From NCBI RefSeq assembly GCF_021654795.1, contig NZ_AP025344.1:6200501-6264500 (forward strand): a stretch of DNA of 64,000 nucleotides, given 5' to 3'. The stretch comes from Paenibacillus dendritiformis. Its GTDB lineage: Bacteria > Bacillota > Bacilli > Paenibacillales > Paenibacillaceae. The stretch's first letter is position 1; every line of letters begins with the position of its first letter. Shown here one piece after another: positions 35,712 through 44,117 of the stretch. The notes beneath the pieces are model-generated. The model was not told the DNA's origin. It ran no database searches and was given only the letters and a program-made list of their open reading frames with translations. A program made the position numbers and the translations under genes.

Positions 35712-36341
35712 CTACTGGATAGAATTCATTAACGCGAAGAAATATTTCGGTTCATGAGTCTGATAAAGATTGAACCATGACTGTAATGTGTCTGGTGCAA
35801 ATACATCCAGCACCTTCAATACATGCATCGCAAATTCCAACGGAGCTATTCCTGATGCCGTAACTAAATTCCCTTCAGTTACTGCTGGTTCCATTTCATA
35901 ATATTTTTCTCCAGTATAATTGGGACAGATCATTTTCATATATTCTAGGCTGTTGCTTGTATGCCTTCTTGAGTTTAGCAATCCCATCTTTGCAAGTCCT
36001 ACGGTTGCACCACAAATCGCCGCAACAACAGTACCTTCTTTTAACGATGCAGAAGCTTTTTTCAATAAAGGTTCGTGAATTGCTTCTGTCCAAGTATTTC
36101 CGCCCGGAAGAACTAAAACATCGGTCCGTTCCAAAATACACTCATCAATAGAAATACTAGGCAGTATTTTCAATCCTCCCATTGTAGTAACAGGATTTTT
36201 ATCAATGCCTACAGCAACCACCTCTAAAGGCGCTAATTCTTTTTTAAAATACCTTCCCGAGTTGAGTTCCGCAATTAAATAACCTACCTCCCAGTCTGAC
36301 ATTGTATTAAATACATAAAGATACACTTTTCTTGTATGCAT
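35712..36341 (-). CDS. DJ-1/PfpI family protein
   Basis: A 209-residue class-I glutamine amidotransferase-like protein with the nucleophile elbow 'VVAAICGATVGLAKMGLL' (Cys near residue 107) and the preceding 'DVLVLPGGNTW'. Members include proteases, chaperone-like and glyoxalase-type proteins, and the exact role is not predictable. AAAGGAGTG precedes the ATG at 36341; a 21-residue upstream extension has no site. It lies downstream of, and on the same strand as, the WYL regulator but behind a strong terminator. Confidence 0.88.
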   Translation of the reverse strand: MHTRKVYLYVFNTMSDWEVGYLIAELNSGRYFKKELAPLEVVAVGIDKNPVTTMGGLKILPSISIDECILERTDVLVLPGGNTWTEAIHEPLLKKASASLKEGTVVAAICGATVGLAKMGLLNSRRHTSNSLEYMKMICPNYTGEKYYEMEPAVTEGNLVTASGIAPLEFAMHVLKVLDVFAPDTLQSWFNLYQTHEPKYFFALMNSIQ

Positions 36342-36385
36342 AACAGCACTCCTTTTGTAAGGGATGAATCGATATACCCTAATAT

Positions 36386-36424
36386 AAAAAAACTTTACTG
36401 ACATCCTCCGTCAGTAAAGTTTTT
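36386..36424 (-). terminator. Strong terminator between the WYL regulator and DJ-1 genes
   Basis: Arms ACTTTACTGAC and GTCAGTAAAGT lie around a seven-base loop, flanked by A/T runs on both sides, so it can work in both directions. It touches the WYL gene stop codon. Confidence 0.85.
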
Positions 36425-37385
36425 AAGCCTGATAATAATCAATTAACTCATATAGAACCTCAATAAGTTTTTGCTTCAAACTTAGTGGTTCAATGACTTG
36501 AATAGATTTACCGTAAGGTAACAGTAAATACGGTACATATGTATGAATTGCTTCTTCTTCAAGCAGAAATACAGCTTTCTTTGAAGTTCGTTCTCTGAAA
36601 TGATGCCCTAAAAACCAATGCTGGCATAAATTATCCAACGCACTGGTCGTACCGCCAACAACGAATGGCATAAGTCCTTGCTTATCTGCTGTTTCTGGAA
36701 GCAGGCTTTTCATAAAAAATTCACCGGCCGAAAAGGACGTTGGACGATTGAAGGTAATTTCTGTTTGAATAATACTGCGAATTCGCCCTACTCTAAAACT
36801 GCGGACTTCATTCCTTAGATGACAAAATGCAATGACATACCAGTTATTATTCCAATAAATCATTCCATATGGATCAACAATCCTGCGCTTGGATTGCTCT
36901 TCACGATTTGTATGATATTCAATTTCTACAGATGATTCGTTTACTATACCTTGCTCCAATTGCTTCAATATTGGCTCCATAGATGATTTTCCAGTTGGAC
37001 TTATGACTTCAAGCCCTTGTAAATGTTGCTTAATCCTTCTTTCCTGCTCTTGATTTGAATACATTGTTAGCTTTGGTGTCGCTCGGTCTAATGCCTCTCC
37101 TAAAAAGTAGCCAGCTTCTTGGGCAAAAACAGCAGCATGAAGTAATGCGGTTTTCTCATCAACATCGAAAAGAAGAGGACTTTCAATAAAATGATTCAAC
37201 AGGGTATACCCCCCATGATGACCTGTGTCCGCTATAATCGGCACACCACTCGCAGAAAGCGCATCAATATAACGGTAAACCGTCCTTATATTCATCTCTA
37301 ACTTTTCAGCTATTTGTTTTGCGGTAATTTTCCTGCCTGAATGCAACATCCATAGAATCGCCATCATATTATCAATTTTAGACAT
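36423..37385 (-). CDS. HTH/WYL-domain transcriptional regulator (YafY-like)
   Basis: A 320-residue regulator. The DeoR-type winged helix reads 'RKITAKQIAEKLEMNIRTVY' then 'RYIDALSASGVPIIADTG'. The WYL-type ligand domain follows with 'RRIVDPYGMIYWNNNWYVIA' and 'EVRSFRVGRIRSIIQTE', and a WCX C-terminal extension is present. WYL domains sense nucleic acid pieces or small ligands. Its likely target is the adjacent DJ-1/PfpI gene. Confidence 0.92.
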   Translation of the reverse strand: MSKIDNMMAILWMLHSGRKITAKQIAEKLEMNIRTVYRYIDALSASGVPIIADTGHHGGYTLLNHFIESPLLFDVDEKTALLHAAVFAQEAGYFLGEALDRATPKLTMYSNQEQERRIKQHLQGLEVISPTGKSSMEPILKQLEQGIVNESSVEIEYHTNREEQSKRRIVDPYGMIYWNNNWYVIAFCHLRNEVRSFRVGRIRSIIQTEITFNRPTSFSAGEFFMKSLLPETADKQGLMPFVVGGTTSALDNLCQHWFLGHHFRERTSKKAVFLLEEEAIHTYVPYLLLPYGKSIQVIEPLSLKQKLIEVLYELIDYYQA

Positions 37386-37414
37386 AATGCTTTACCTCAA
37401 TTCATTTTGCTTGC

Positions 37415-37780
37415 GGCGTTGATCTTCCCTTCGACTTCTCCTTCAATGCTTTAAAATCCTCTACGAAGAACCTTAGTAAATTGGGTCTCCTTCTTACGGC
37501 AAGCGGGTGATAGGTAAAGCTGATCGGGACACCCTCAAACTCGTGCCAGCAAATAATACCGACGGCTGCAACAGGATCTTGGCCTTCGGATTTCCTTCAC
37601 CCAAGATAACACGACAGCGTTCACAATGCTCAATACCTTCGGGCACTTGTTCTTCAGGCAAGATGACAAAGGGATGGACCATTTCCGTGTATCCATCTCC
37701 TTCCTTTCTTTCGGCACGCACTGATTTCATTATGCCCACCCAAAGCAAAAAGTTGCTTTTATTTATAGTACGGATCACTG
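37415..37780 (-). pseudogene. Decayed partial copy of the uracil-DNA glycosylase gene
   Basis: The sequence is nearly identical to 31785-32440 in blocks, but several internal segments are missing: the copy jumps after GTGCCAGC to AAATAATACC, after ACGGCTGC to AACAGGATC, and after AACACGAC to the start region. The remaining peptide (HPFVILPEEQVPEGIEHCE..., VILGEGNPKAKILLQPSVLF) cannot form the enzyme. Similarity continues upstream of the start codon, so a whole locus was copied. Confidence 0.85.
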
Positions 37781-38051
37781 GAACGTCTGAAATAGCAAAA
37801 AAAAGAGACTGTTATTTATACAGCCTCAGTGATATGGTAGTACCTGTAGAAACCATATCAAAAATTGTTTATTAGCCTTAATGATAATACCCCACCTTAC
37901 TCTCAGTACGCTCAAAATTCCCCCGGGAGAAACGGAGATATTCCATTCCAGCCTTCCCTTTGCCTTACATAATGATACATGACCGCCAAAGCGTTCGTTT
38001 GGATATGAGCCTTCTCCCGCTGTAAGAATTCAGTCTGCATGTAAATGAGAA

Positions 38052-39125
38052 TTAGCTTGGTCGATCTTGGTCAGAATCACCTTTAAATATTAAAGGTATG
38101 TAGTTGGTATCCCTACTTTCATAACTGTAAGTAACATCAATATTTTTTTGCACAAAAGGTTCAAAAAAATTAGGAATGATGAGCGATGGATAGTTTCCCC
38201 TATTTATAAATCCACTTTCCATCATAAGTTTGTCAGGCATGCCCACATGAATAAAATCAATATATTCAGCATCGTATTTCGCTAACAATTCCAGGAAGCC
38301 ATCCAAACACCCACTTAGTGCATCATGAGCACCAAAATAATCAACAATTCGAATACATGCGGCAGATCCGTGCGTACATTTTCGCCAGAACAAGATGCCT
38401 GCAACGTCAGACGCTGCATTGCAAATTTTCGTTGCTTGGTACGAGTAGATGGGATGGCGGAAATATCGGTTTTCATAATAGAGCTTAGATTTATAAAACG
38501 GAATCGTATGGATCACAGGGCCTTCTAATTGCCGAAATTCATCCAACGAACAATCCAATAGAGCTTTATTTGATGGTACTGCTTGCTTCGCATAGCAATC
38601 TGCGGTGTCTACATTCGAAGCAATATGAAACGTTGTTTTCTTGGGATTGATGATGACGTGTTGGTCAGCAATGCCCGTTATGGCTTTTAATTTTTTGGCT
38701 AGACCAATCGCGATCTTTGATTCTCCAAAGCCAACTTCTGCACATGCATGACCCGTTTCGTTTTTTTTCCACTCAACCATCAATCCAAGTCCAGGCTCCT
38801 GAATATCAGGGCGAATTTTCCACATGCTCCCCCATCTTACAGGCGTCTTAATCGCGGGATCAAAATGGCTGGAAAGTGTGACCCCAACCATCGCATGGAT
38901 TTCCTCGGTTTTTTTATGTTTCGCAATCACAAAATTGTATTTGTTGCTAGCTTTATCATAATGTTGCCATGATAAAAATTCAGGTGATCTCACAAAAATA
39001 TGATTCTTTTTCCAATAGGTATCAATAAATGCAACTACATCGCCAATTCGATCGACAGGGCAAAATTCAAATACATATCGATCCTCGAAATAAGGTAAGT
39101 ACTTTTTGAATTGTGAATGTTTCAT
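38052..39125 (-). CDS. GNAT/FemAB-like acyltransferase, last gene of the biosynthetic operon
   Basis: A 357-residue soluble protein. The N-terminal half resembles a GNAT-type fold ('EFLSWQHYDKASNKYNFVIA', 'PGLGLMVEWKKN'), and a second related half follows, an arrangement like FemAB or double-GNAT proteins. No exact family could be named. It starts six bases after the stop codon of the acyl carrier protein gene with no ribosome site of its own, so it is translationally coupled. A role in acylating or tailoring the product is inferred from the operon only. Confidence 0.65.
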   Translation of the reverse strand: MKHSQFKKYLPYFEDRYVFEFCPVDRIGDVVAFIDTYWKKNHIFVRSPEFLSWQHYDKASNKYNFVIAKHKKTEEIHAMVGVTLSSHFDPAIKTPVRWGSMWKIRPDIQEPGLGLMVEWKKNETGHACAEVGFGESKIAIGLAKKLKAITGIADQHVIINPKKTTFHIASNVDTADCYAKQAVPSNKALLDCSLDEFRQLEGPVIHTIPFYKSKLYYENRYFRHPIYSYQATKICNAASDVAGILFWRKCTHGSAACIRIVDYFGAHDALSGCLDGFLELLAKYDAEYIDFIHVGMPDKLMMESGFINRGNYPSLIIPNFFEPFVQKNIDVTYSYESRDTNYIPLIFKGDSDQDRPS

Positions 39126-39131
39126 AGGTCA

Positions 39132-39353
39132 TTAATCCATATAATCGAGAATATCTTGAACAGATGTAAATGAGCGGATCGTATCACCCGAAAGAGGTTT
39201 CTTGCATTCTTCCTCCATCATCACAATTAATGATAGCTTGGCCATGGAGTCCCAGCTCTCAATATCATCCAACAGCGTGTCGGCATTAATTTCTCCCGCC
39301 TCCACCTCCAGCAATTCCTCTAATAATTTCATTTTTTTACTGAGTTCCATCAT
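39132..39353 (-). CDS. Acyl carrier protein (first of two)
   Basis: A 73-residue carrier protein with the phosphopantetheine Ser in 'DIESWDSMAKLSLIVMM' (DSM) and the acidic helix-2 pattern of ACPs. GGAGG lies just before two adjacent ATG codons (39353, 39350); either may be used. It sits between a KAS III gene and an acyltransferase-like gene and probably carries the growing intermediate. Confidence 0.88.
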   Translation of the reverse strand: MMELSKKMKLLEELLEVEAGEINADTLLDDIESWDSMAKLSLIVMMEEECKKPLSGDTIRSFTSVQDILDYMD

Positions 39354-39386
39354 TAATTCCTCCAAAAATGTATGATATTTGGTAGT

Positions 39387-40466
39387 TCACTCCTGTACAT
39401 TTAAGGCTGGGTCGTCATAAAATTCATCCGTATAGATCATAGGCAGTATATTTTCGGCTAGTAAGCTTGCACTCATTACCCCCCATGACAACCCTACGCC
39501 AAATCCGCTCATCAGCGCCTGAATCTCACCGCGATCCTGTGCACCATAACGATCGACAAGCGATAAAGGTATCGAGGCACCGCTAGTGTTTCCATATCGA
39601 TCGATGCTGACAAGCAGTTGTTCAGGGCTTGCCTTTACACGTTTGGCAATTTGCTGTAACATGAAGAGATTGGCCTGGTGCAAAGCAAGACAATCATAGT
39701 CTGAAATCGATTTATTTTGTCCAAGCAAAAACTCATGGATATGCTTAGGGATATCCGTGATACTGAAGTTGAATACATCCGTGCCCTTCATAATCGGATA
39801 AGCATAACTTCTGTGGCCAAGAGCGAGTTCTTCAGGAGTTAAGGTCATGGCTCGAAATGCACCATTCGGTATCATAATCGCATCATATCTGCTGCCATCT
39901 GAACGCAAAGCGATTTCGATCGAGCGGGCCTGTACGGATTTTTCAATGAGAATGGCTGCCGTTCCATCCCCGAACAACAAGGAAGATACGCGGTCTTCTT
40001 GCGAGCCCAGCTTGCTGGATGTATCCCCGACGATGCACAGGGCACGCTCACAATTTAAGCTGGTTAAGAGTGAACAAGCACTGTGCACGCCATAGATGAA
40101 CCCGGAGCAGCCCAAGTTAATATCCATTGCCGCACAGTCAACGGTTAGACCTAAACGCTGGTGTAAAATGGAGGCGGTTGCTGGCACCCTGTAATCCGGT
40201 GTCTGTGTTACATAGAGCAACACGCCAATGCTTGAGGGGTCAATCTGTTTCGTTTGTAATATTGCTCTTGCAGCGACATAGCCCAAATCGGAAGAGAGTT
40301 GCTTGCGAGTTGATTGGCGTGAACGTTTAACGCCTACCATTTTGATGGTTTTTTCCACAACGTCCTTGCCAAACTTCTCATATAGTTCTTCTGCGGTAAC
40401 TTCCTGCGTTGGTGTTGCACACGCAATGCCGGCAATTTGTAAGTTATTGAACTTACTGAGTAGCAT
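39387..40466 (-). CDS. KAS III family condensing enzyme (first)
   Basis: A 359-residue FabH-like beta-ketoacyl-ACP synthase III. The catalytic triad is complete: Cys in 'DINLGCSGFIYGVH', His in 'CLALHQANLFMLQQ' and Asn in 'RYGNTSGASIPLSLV'. Enzymes of this family condense an acyl-CoA or acyl-carrier starter with malonyl-ACP. AAAGGAGG precedes the ATG. It differs clearly from the second KAS III in the same operon, so the two probably act at different steps. Confidence 0.92.
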   Translation of the reverse strand: MLLSKFNNLQIAGIACATPTQEVTAEELYEKFGKDVVEKTIKMVGVKRSRQSTRKQLSSDLGYVAARAILQTKQIDPSSIGVLLYVTQTPDYRVPATASILHQRLGLTVDCAAMDINLGCSGFIYGVHSACSLLTSLNCERALCIVGDTSSKLGSQEDRVSSLLFGDGTAAILIEKSVQARSIEIALRSDGSRYDAIMIPNGAFRAMTLTPEELALGHRSYAYPIMKGTDVFNFSITDIPKHIHEFLLGQNKSISDYDCLALHQANLFMLQQIAKRVKASPEQLLVSIDRYGNTSGASIPLSLVDRYGAQDRGEIQALMSGFGVGLSWGVMSASLLAENILPMIYTDEFYDDPALNVQE

Positions 40467-40527
40467 CGTTCATCCTCCTTTCCGGCTATAACCACAAATT
40501 AGTTGAATGATTCAACGCGAAGTAGTG

Positions 40528-41259
40528 CTATACCAAAACACTAGCATCCACAGATAAAATATGCCCGGTGATGTAACTGGACATACCACTGGCCAGAAAC
40601 ACACAGGCATCAGCGATTTCTCTCGGTTGACCCAGCCTGCCAAACGGGATATGGTCGAGGTGTACCTGAAGATGCTTCTCACCGATCGAGCGCATCATAT
40701 CGGTGTCAATCATGCCAGGCGCGATTGCGTTTACACGAATGCCTTTTGGTGCAAGTTCCTTTGCAGCTGTCTTGGTCAGCGATATGATAGCACCTTTCGT
40801 AGCTGAATAAACGAGTTGACCAGGGTTCCCTGTTATTCCTACAACTGATGACAAATTGATAATGCTGCCACACTTTTGAGTGATCATCAGCTTGCTGGCT
40901 AATTGCAACATTTCCATCGTTCCAAAGACGTTCACAGCGAACAGTTGTTCCATTAGCGAGCGACTGATCGTTCCGATGAGCGCATCTTTCATCATACCCG
41001 CATTATTGACCAAAACATCCAATCGATTCGCTTCCTTCTTGATCTTCAAAAAGGCTTTTCTTGCCTGTGCCACATCAGCAACATCGAAATAAAGCGGCAC
41101 GACCTGAGTATGCTCGGCACAATATTCATCGAGACATCCTTCTACGCTATCATTAGCGTAAATAAGTTGCGCGCCTTCTTCTACAAAGCGTTCAAGTGTA
41201 GCGCGTCCGATTCCCTTTCCGGCACCGGTAATAAAACAAATTTTACCTTGTAAAAGCAT
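40528..41259 (-). CDS. FabG-like short-chain dehydrogenase (ketoreductase)
   Basis: A 243-residue classical SDR. The NAD(P) motif is 'FITGAGKGIGRATLERF', the NNAG motif is 'LVNNAGMMKDAL', and the catalytic Ser and YxxxK are in 'INLSSVVGITG' and 'LVYSATKGAIIS'. The C-terminus (ITGHILSVDASVLV) matches FabG. It is expected to reduce a beta-ketoacyl-carrier intermediate. It starts three bases after the MBL-fold gene, with AGAGGAG before the ATG. Confidence 0.92.
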   Translation of the reverse strand: MLLQGKICFITGAGKGIGRATLERFVEEGAQLIYANDSVEGCLDEYCAEHTQVVPLYFDVADVAQARKAFLKIKKEANRLDVLVNNAGMMKDALIGTISRSLMEQLFAVNVFGTMEMLQLASKLMITQKCGSIINLSSVVGITGNPGQLVYSATKGAIISLTKTAAKELAPKGIRVNAIAPGMIDTDMMRSIGEKHLQVHLDHIPFGRLGQPREIADACVFLASGMSSYITGHILSVDASVLV

Positions 41260-41262
41260 GAC

Positions 41263-41946
41263 TCAACTCCTCTGAAGCAAGTTGCCTATGGTATCGATAT
41301 CGCCATGGCCTGGGAATACCAACATATCCTGCCGCAATCCATATAAATAGGGTTGGGTAACCGATTGATACGCTTGGCGGTTTCCGCCTGGCAGTCGCGT
41401 TACGACAGGTGTTCCGTTAGTCAAACTATCACCCGTGAAAATAATGTGATTGTCCACCAGGATACATACGCTGCCAATTGAATGGCCCGGTGTTTCTCGA
41501 ACATACACATGATGGCCAAACCAAGTGAGTTCCAGTTCGTTTGTAAATATTTGATCGGCTTTGCAACTGTAAGGCTGCACATTCATTTCCTTGATTTTAT
41601 TCCGTATAGATTCATTTTGTAAACCAAACAATGCCGTAAAATATTGCGATAAGTTCTTCCGAGGATCCTGAATCCTCTCCCCACAAGATGCTGAACAAAG
41701 CACTTGGCAATGGGTAACCTCGCGTAGCCAGTTTACGCCGGAAATATGATCATAGTGCTCATGCGTAAGCAGGACTTGTACCTGGTTGATCGAATGATAT
41801 TGCAAAAATGTATAGAGTTCATCTTCTATAAACGGATCAATGATCAAAGCGCGATCCTTTTGATGAATCACATACATACGAGAGTCGATCGGTTCAAAGT
41901 AAGAACAGTAAATGGAAGATTCAGTAAGTTGATACACAAATTTCAC
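41263..41946 (-). CDS. MBL-fold hydrolase
   Basis: A 227-residue metallo-beta-lactamase-fold protein. The metal motif 'LLTHEHYDHISG' (HxHxDH), 'ETPGHSIGSVCILVDN', 'IIFTGDSL' and 'LVFPGHGDIDTIGN' are all present, so it should bind two metals. Glyoxalase II-like and thioesterase members share this pattern. The operon suggests release of a carrier-bound product, as PqsE-type enzymes do. GTG at 41946 is chosen because AGGAAGG lies ten bases upstream; its start lies inside the end of the KAS III gene. Confidence 0.87.
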   Translation of the reverse strand: MKFVYQLTESSIYCSYFEPIDSRMYVIHQKDRALIIDPFIEDELYTFLQYHSINQVQVLLTHEHYDHISGVNWLREVTHCQVLCSASCGERIQDPRKNLSQYFTALFGLQNESIRNKIKEMNVQPYSCKADQIFTNELELTWFGHHVYVRETPGHSIGSVCILVDNHIIFTGDSLTNGTPVVTRLPGGNRQAYQSVTQPYLYGLRQDMLVFPGHGDIDTIGNLLQRS

Positions 41947-42991
41947 AAAAATCAAACCTTCCTAGCTCCATTATCATGGCACCATAGCTTAATCCACTTC
42001 CAAAGGCGCTAAGGCAGCATGTAAAGCTCTCATGAATCAATCGCTCACCTAAATTAAAGGCTGCTGTTAACGGGATCGACGCACCGCTTGGATTGCCAAA
42101 GTTTTGCACAATATTCATAAAAAGCTTTTCCCTGGGAGCACCAATTTTGTCAGCCAGCTTCTGCAGCATGAATTTATTCGGTTGATGAAAGACATACCAG
42201 TCGATTTCCTTTTGGCTAATTCCGGAAAATTCAATCGTATTGGCTATCAGAGGAGGGACTTTCGTCATCACAAACTGGAAGACGGCCGTGCCATCCATAA
42301 CGAGATTTTCCAGACTGCGTATGTTGCCGTCACCACTATCTCTCATCTGAGCCGTTTCTGGACTGCAGGGCATGCGTGATCCACCGGCTGGGATGATTAA
42401 TGCTTCGCCTTGTGTCCCGTCCATAGAAACTTGAAAATAAATAGGCTTGGCCGCTTCATCCTGCTCGACAACGGTAATCGTGGCACAGTCTCCGATTAAC
42501 GGGTAGCTGTTGCGATCCTGCTTGGAAACTTTCTTGCTCAATGTGTCTGTATTGAATAGCAGCACTTTCATCCCTGGATTGTAGTCAAGCAGCATGAACG
42601 CTTGCATCAATCCGATAAGAAATCCATTGCAGCCCTGTAAAATATCCAAGCATAATACTTCTTCGGAAAGACCAAAATGGGCTTGAATCCTATTGCTCAC
42701 ATGAGGAACGAAATGATCGGGTGTGATCGTAACGACAATCACGGCACAAATGTCTGCTTTGTTAATCTTTTTCGCTTGCAGCAGTTGCTCCAATCCATAG
42801 ATGCAAAGATCGGATGAGGCGGTATCTTGCTTGACGACTCGATGCTTCTCAAAGCCCATTACCGATTTCAACCGTTTGGTTTGTGCTTCGGGAAATGTAT
42901 AATTGCCAATTTCATCGTCAAAAAACACTTCCGATTCGGGCAACACACACATGATTCCGGATATTTTCTTATTACGAAATACCATTTTCAT
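41921..42991 (-). CDS. KAS III family condensing enzyme (second)
   Basis: A 356-residue divergent FabH relative with the catalytic Cys in 'DILQGCNGFLIGLMQ', His in 'WYVFHQPNKFMLQKL' and Asn in 'NFGNPSGASIPLTAA'. The triad is intact. Its other regions differ strongly from the first KAS III and from housekeeping FabH. The ribosome site is weak, so translation may depend on the upstream carrier protein gene. Its 3' end overlaps the start of the MBL gene. Confidence 0.9.
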   Translation of the reverse strand: MKMVFRNKKISGIMCVLPESEVFFDDEIGNYTFPEAQTKRLKSVMGFEKHRVVKQDTASSDLCIYGLEQLLQAKKINKADICAVIVVTITPDHFVPHVSNRIQAHFGLSEEVLCLDILQGCNGFLIGLMQAFMLLDYNPGMKVLLFNTDTLSKKVSKQDRNSYPLIGDCATITVVEQDEAAKPIYFQVSMDGTQGEALIIPAGGSRMPCSPETAQMRDSGDGNIRSLENLVMDGTAVFQFVMTKVPPLIANTIEFSGISQKEIDWYVFHQPNKFMLQKLADKIGAPREKLFMNIVQNFGNPSGASIPLTAAFNLGERLIHESFTCCLSAFGSGLSYGAMIMELGRFDFCEICVSTY

Positions 42992-43015
42992 AAGGTTTAC
43001 TCGCTTTCATGCATG

Positions 43016-43252
43016 TTATTGCACATCACCGCCGCTTTTCTTAACAAGGCCAGCAATGGCAGGAAGACTCATAAAATGTTCAGGCACAATATCGAGCGGA
43101 TCAATTAAAACGGTAAACTTATCCTCCAGTTCAGTCACGAGCGATACGATGTCGAACGAATCCAGCAAGCCGTCGCTTATAAAGTCAGTGCTTGATGCAA
43201 AATCGCATTCCGGTCGAAGTTCTTTTAAAATATCCATGATCGTATCCATCAT
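43016..43252 (-). CDS. Acyl carrier protein (second)
   Basis: A 78-residue carrier protein with the modification site 'ISDGLLDSFDIVSLVTELED' (Ser in DSF). It resembles the D-alanyl or peptidyl-type carriers used with stand-alone adenylation enzymes more than FabH-dedicated ACP. AAGGAG lies five bases before the ATG at 43252; an immediately following ATG is equally possible. It is placed between the GNAT gene and the second KAS III gene. Confidence 0.88.
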   Translation of the reverse strand: MMDTIMDILKELRPECDFASSTDFISDGLLDSFDIVSLVTELEDKFTVLIDPLDIVPEHFMSLPAIAGLVKKSGGDVQ

Positions 43253-43296
43253 CGTCACTCCTTGGTTTGTATGTGTATCTAACCCCAAAATTTCAC

Positions 43297-44091
43297 CTAT
43301 TCTTTCAAAATCATAATATAATCCACAACGCCATCTTGGACAAACCCATTTCTCTCATGGTAAGCGATAGGGCCATGGCACAGCGCATTGACCCATAAGT
43401 AACATTGTTCAATGTGTGGACTGTTTTGAATTTTGTGTTGCCACATTTTTCGTCCGAAATGTTGCTTACGGTATTCGTTGCGTACGACCACAAACCCCAA
43501 ACAGGCTATTTTTTTGTTTTTGGAATCAAATGACGTAAGCCCTGCAATCCGTCCATCCCGGCGAATGATAAAAACTTCTTCGTCCTCTATCATCCTGCGT
43601 ACGGTTGCCAGGGAAGGAAAATGGGCAGTAATAGGATCGAACTCGTCATGTAATATGTCTAGTATTTCCTGAGCATCAGCAGTTTGCGCCAACTCCACTT
43701 CCGCTGTATTGACTTCGGCATCTCGATCAATCGTTGCACAAGTCATACGAATAAACTTCGCATAGCAAGTGAAGCCATATCTGGTCAATTCTTCGCTTAG
43801 GCGGATCCCTTGTGGCTCCTTTACTACGATATCGCAAACAACCGTTAAATCTGTTGAAGGGATCAGTCTCCTAAGCTCTTGCAACGCTTGTTCATCACGG
43901 GCGTAGTAATATACCCGCAATAAACTGCCGTCAGGAATAAGCACAACGGATGCATCCTGTCCAATCACCACTTTCAGATCGCTCGAAAGTTCGATTTCCT
44001 CAAGCCGATTCTTGGTAAACATTGCGTTGGTTCTCATTTGTCGGGATTTGATGCTGCGGATAAACGCAAACAATCGTTCTACTTGTTCCAA
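43297..44091 (-). CDS. GNAT family N-acetyltransferase
   Basis: A 264-residue protein whose C-terminal half is a GNAT domain: 'IACLGFVVVRNEYRKQHFGR' (the acyl-CoA binding R/Q-x-x-G-x-G/A region, slightly divergent) and 'YHERNGFVQDGVVDYIMIL'. The N-terminal half is a less conserved partner domain. The start is a TTG after GAAGAAGGGA. It lies directly after the adenylating ligase gene and may acylate an amine of the substrate or product. Confidence 0.82.
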   Translation of the reverse strand: MEQVERLFAFIRSIKSRQMRTNAMFTKNRLEEIELSSDLKVVIGQDASVVLIPDGSLLRVYYYARDEQALQELRRLIPSTDLTVVCDIVVKEPQGIRLSEELTRYGFTCYAKFIRMTCATIDRDAEVNTAEVELAQTADAQEILDILHDEFDPITAHFPSLATVRRMIEDEEVFIIRRDGRIAGLTSFDSKNKKIACLGFVVVRNEYRKQHFGRKMWQHKIQNSPHIEQCYLWVNALCHGPIAYHERNGFVQDGVVDYIMILKE

Positions 44092-44117
44092 TGACTGTCC
44101 CTTCTTCGCAAGTATAG

